Assembly: GCA_020250125.1 (NCBI GenBank)
Contig: JADCEL010000061.1
Coordinates: 32,325-96,324, forward strand
DNA length: 64,000 bases
Source: Rhodobacter sp.
GTDB lineage: Bacteria > Pseudomonadota > Alphaproteobacteria > Rhodobacterales > Rhodobacteraceae
Direction: 5' to 3'
The translations under genes and the position numbers were made by a program. Numbering within the stretch: the first letter of the stretch is position 1; each line of letters opens with the position of its first letter. Shown here piece after piece: positions 62,265 to 64,000 of this stretch. The notes under the pieces were generated by a model, which worked only from the letters and a program-made list of their open reading frames with translations, was not told where the DNA came from and did no database searches.

Positions 62265-62738
62265 ATGGCCGGGGTCTGTTTCTACCGCCTTGCGCAGTCG
62301 CCGCTGGAGGTGGCCCTGTCCCGCCTGCTGACCCGCGCGCTGGCAACAGGCTGGCGCGTTGCGGTGCGCGGCCGCGACGCAGGCAGGCTGGCCTGGCTGG
62401 ATGAGCGGCTGTGGCTGGGGGCCGAGGACGGTTTTCTGCCGCATGGCCTCGAAGGCGGCCCGCAGGATGCCGACCAACCGGTGCTTCTGACCACGGGGCC
62501 GCAGGTGCCCCCCGGCGTGGCCTGCCTGATGTCGGTGGACGGGGCAGGGGTAAGCGTGGCAGAGGCGACGGCCCTGCAGCGGGTCTGCATCCTGTTTGAC
62601 GGCAATGACCCTGCGGCGCTGACCCTGGCCCGCCAGCAGTGGTGCGACGTCACCGCAGCAGGGCTGGGGGCGCAGTACTGGTCCGAAGACGGCGGCCGCT
62701 GGGAAAAGAAGCAGGAAAAGGCGGCGGCCCCGGTCTGA
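62265..62738 (+). CDS. holC: DNA polymerase III subunit chi
   Basis: This 157-residue protein is HolC, which links the clamp loader to single-strand-binding protein. It has CFYRLAQSPLEVALSRLLTR at the start, ALATGWRVAVRGRDAGRLAW, WLDERLWLGAEDGFLPHGLE and VCILFDGNDPAALTLARQQW, the chi pattern. It starts 2 bases after the pepA stop, so it is co-translated. A 258-base gene-free stretch follows with no recognisable feature. Confidence 0.92.
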   Translation: MAGVCFYRLAQSPLEVALSRLLTRALATGWRVAVRGRDAGRLAWLDERLWLGAEDGFLPHGLEGGPQDADQPVLLTTGPQVPPGVACLMSVDGAGVSVAEATALQRVCILFDGNDPAALTLARQQWCDVTAAGLGAQYWSEDGGRWEKKQEKAAAPV

Positions 62739-62996
62739 CCGCAGCGCCTGTCAGGGGATATCGCCGGCCTGGGGCTGGCGGGGCATTCGACTGCGGGAAG
62801 TGGGCGGGGCGGCCGTGGCCCGTGCCGACGGGCAACGCAAGACCAGGGCTGCCCCTGACCGCGACGCGGCCGGCACGCCTGATCTGCGCGCGCGGCCGCT
62901 CCCGGCTTTTGCCGCGTGGCCTGCGCCGGGCCGACCGGGCCACCGCGCCGCTGCCTGATCCGGGGGCGCAGGCGGGCATTGGTGCCGCAGGCCCCC

Positions 62997-63572
62997 TTAC
63001 CGGCGCAGCAGCATCCTGTCCGCCGCAAGTTCCACATGGAACTGCCCAAGATAGTCCATGCCCAGAAGCGATCCGTCCATCTCGCCGTCATTGACCCAGG
63101 CTGCCAGCGCCTGATCCCGCCAGGGGCCAAGCACCACCTCGTTCAGCTTGACGCGCGCGGTGCGCACCGTGCCATTGGCGGTTTCGGCCTGATCGAGGTA
63201 GAGCAGTTGGTCCGGATCAATGCCCAGACGCCTGGCATCGCGGCGCGACAGGACGATGTTGGTGGCCCCGGTGTCGACCATGAAGTCCACCGGCGTGCCG
63301 TTGATCGTCAGCGTGAGATAATAGTGCCCGTCCGGCGCGCGCGGCACCTCCATCCGGTCGCCGACCATGACCGCCTGGCGGTGCAGGTCGCTGCGCATGT
63401 CCGTCCAAAGACCGTAGCCCGCCATGACCCCGACAAAGATCAGGCCCCAGGCCATCGCGGTCCGCAGGGCGGCCCCCGGACGTCTGCGGGACTCTGCCAG
63501 CATCCAGCCGCCGACGGCCGCCAGCAGCAGAACCAGATAGATCAGCCGTGCGGTATCGTCGCTGCCCATCAT
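62997..63572 (-). CDS. Membrane-anchored retropepsin-like aspartic protease (TIGR02281 type)
   Basis: This 191-residue protein has two N-terminal spans (IYLVLLLAAVGGWMLAE and AWGLIFVGVMAGYGLW) and a C-terminal single-copy aspartic protease domain. The active site VDFMVDTGATNIVLSRRDA has Asp100, and MDGSLLGMDYLGQFHVEL is the typical psi-loop partner. It should act as a dimer in the periplasm. Substrates are unknown. The start at ATG 63572 is preceded by a strong GAAGGGGGG on the minus strand. The repeat element begins 28 bases upstream of it. Confidence 0.85.
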   Translation of the reverse strand: MMGSDDTARLIYLVLLLAAVGGWMLAESRRRPGAALRTAMAWGLIFVGVMAGYGLWTDMRSDLHRQAVMVGDRMEVPRAPDGHYYLTLTINGTPVDFMVDTGATNIVLSRRDARRLGIDPDQLLYLDQAETANGTVRTARVKLNEVVLGPWRDQALAAWVNDGEMDGSLLGMDYLGQFHVELAADRMLLRR

Positions 63573-63599
63573 CCCCCCCCTTCAAGTCCCGCATCTAAG

Positions 63600-64000
63600 C
63601 AGGCGCCTGAAGAAATGCCAGCCGCATGGGCCTCTGGCTGGAGAACAGGAAGCTTTTCCGCCTGCGCGCGCCTCACGCGGTCTGGCCGGGGCCATCGCCC
63701 CGGCCCTGTCCCGCGCGTGCCACAGGTCTGCCGGGGGCCAAAGCCCCCGGCGGGCGCCCGACCCGCCCCTGGCGGGCACTTCGCCCCCGCCGGGTCAGGC
63801 GCTGGCCTTTCGTGGTGCCTGGACCCGCCGGTCTGCAGGGCACCGTCGCGCACGGGCGGGGGAAACGCGGGTCGCGTTTCCTGGCCCCGCCCGGAGGGGT
63901 GAAGGCACTTTCACCGCTTCACTGGCAGGGGCCATCGCCCCTGCCACAGCGCCACGCTGCCCCTTGGCCAGCCGGGGGCCAAAGCCCCCGGCCAGCGCCC
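63600..64000. repeat. Multi-hairpin tandem repeat element (copy 2, truncated by window end)
   Basis: It begins CAGGCGCCTGAAGAAAT, matching the start of the element at 3078, and is colinear with it throughout. H1 hairpins lie at 63684-63705 and 63924-63945, H2 hairpins (CCGGGGGC-CAAA-GCCCCCGG) at 63731-63750 and 63972-63991. The unit length here is 240-241 bases. H4 is present as a GC stem with inner AAACGCG/CGCGTTT arms. The element runs off the window, so its full length is unknown. Several arginine/proline-rich frames overlap it and are probably spurious. Confidence 0.85.

Noticed and set aside
62739..62996. Possible small genes between holC and the protease gene
   Set aside because: Open frames exist on both strands, but none has a ribosome site, coding bias or recognisable sequence.

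Overview
The window is a GC-rich (high third-position GC) chromosomal segment from an alphaproteobacterium. It is almost certainly Rhodobacteraceae (Rhodobacter, Cereibacter, Tabrizicola or Gemmobacter type). The evidence is the gene order dusB(nifR3)-ntrB-ntrC-ntrY-ntrX-trkA-trkH-hfq-hflX, the operon surA-pdxA-rsmA behind lptF-lptG-lptD, fused ispDF, DUF6477/DUF6456 proteins typical of the group, and an NtrC without the sigma54-contact motif. No tRNA, rRNA, CRISPR array, intact insertion sequence or prophage is visible. The species cannot be named from this sequence.

Layout. 1-2.4 kb: tail of an SseB-like gene, rplM-rpsI, a putative glycosyltransferase. 2.4-3.9 kb: a gene-poor stretch with a terminator, a possible small gene and a structured tandem repeat whose relative closes the window (63.6-64.0 kb). 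3.9-6.7 kb: polyamine-type ABC transporter (two permeases, ATPase) without its binding protein. 6.7-11.0 kb, minus strand: ATPase-metA-hydrolase and ppk2-tetR. 11.0-14.8 kb: a zinc alcohol dehydrogenase, a decayed-looking stretch and a secreted DUF1566 protein. 14.8-25.8 kb: guaA, an MttB-family methyltransferase, DUF6477/DUF6456, a LysE exporter with an FnrL box, aqpZ, lipA, an MFS exporter, a diheme cytochrome c, hpt and a Coq10/RatA protein. 25.8-27.5 kb: a less GC-rich island with a surface-lipoprotein candidate and a small Slam-like (DUF560, type XI secretion) barrel. 27.7-29.8 kb: ispDF-pgpA-cinA.

30-42 kb, plus strand: nitrogen regulation (NtrBC, NtrYX), potassium uptake (TrkA/TrkH), Hfq and HflX. 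42-50 kb: nucleoside hydrolase, orphan iron-binding protein, MazG, M20 amidohydrolase, a broken class III aminotransferase coupled to an intact agmatinase gene (speB), DUF1499 and CPBP proteins. 50-53 kb: prfA-prmC-DUF4167. 53-60.7 kb, minus strand: the envelope-biogenesis operon lptF-lptG-lptD-surA-pdxA-rsmA. 60.8-63.6 kb: pepA-holC and a membrane-anchored retropepsin-like protease, then the second repeat copy.

Most of the window is ordinary core genome. The parts most worth a second look are the multi-hairpin repeat family at both ends, with a compensatory base-pair change between units; the cargo-plus-minimal-Slam pair; the aminotransferase pseudogene in front of speB; the decayed stretch at 12.4-13.2 kb; and several strong palindromes.
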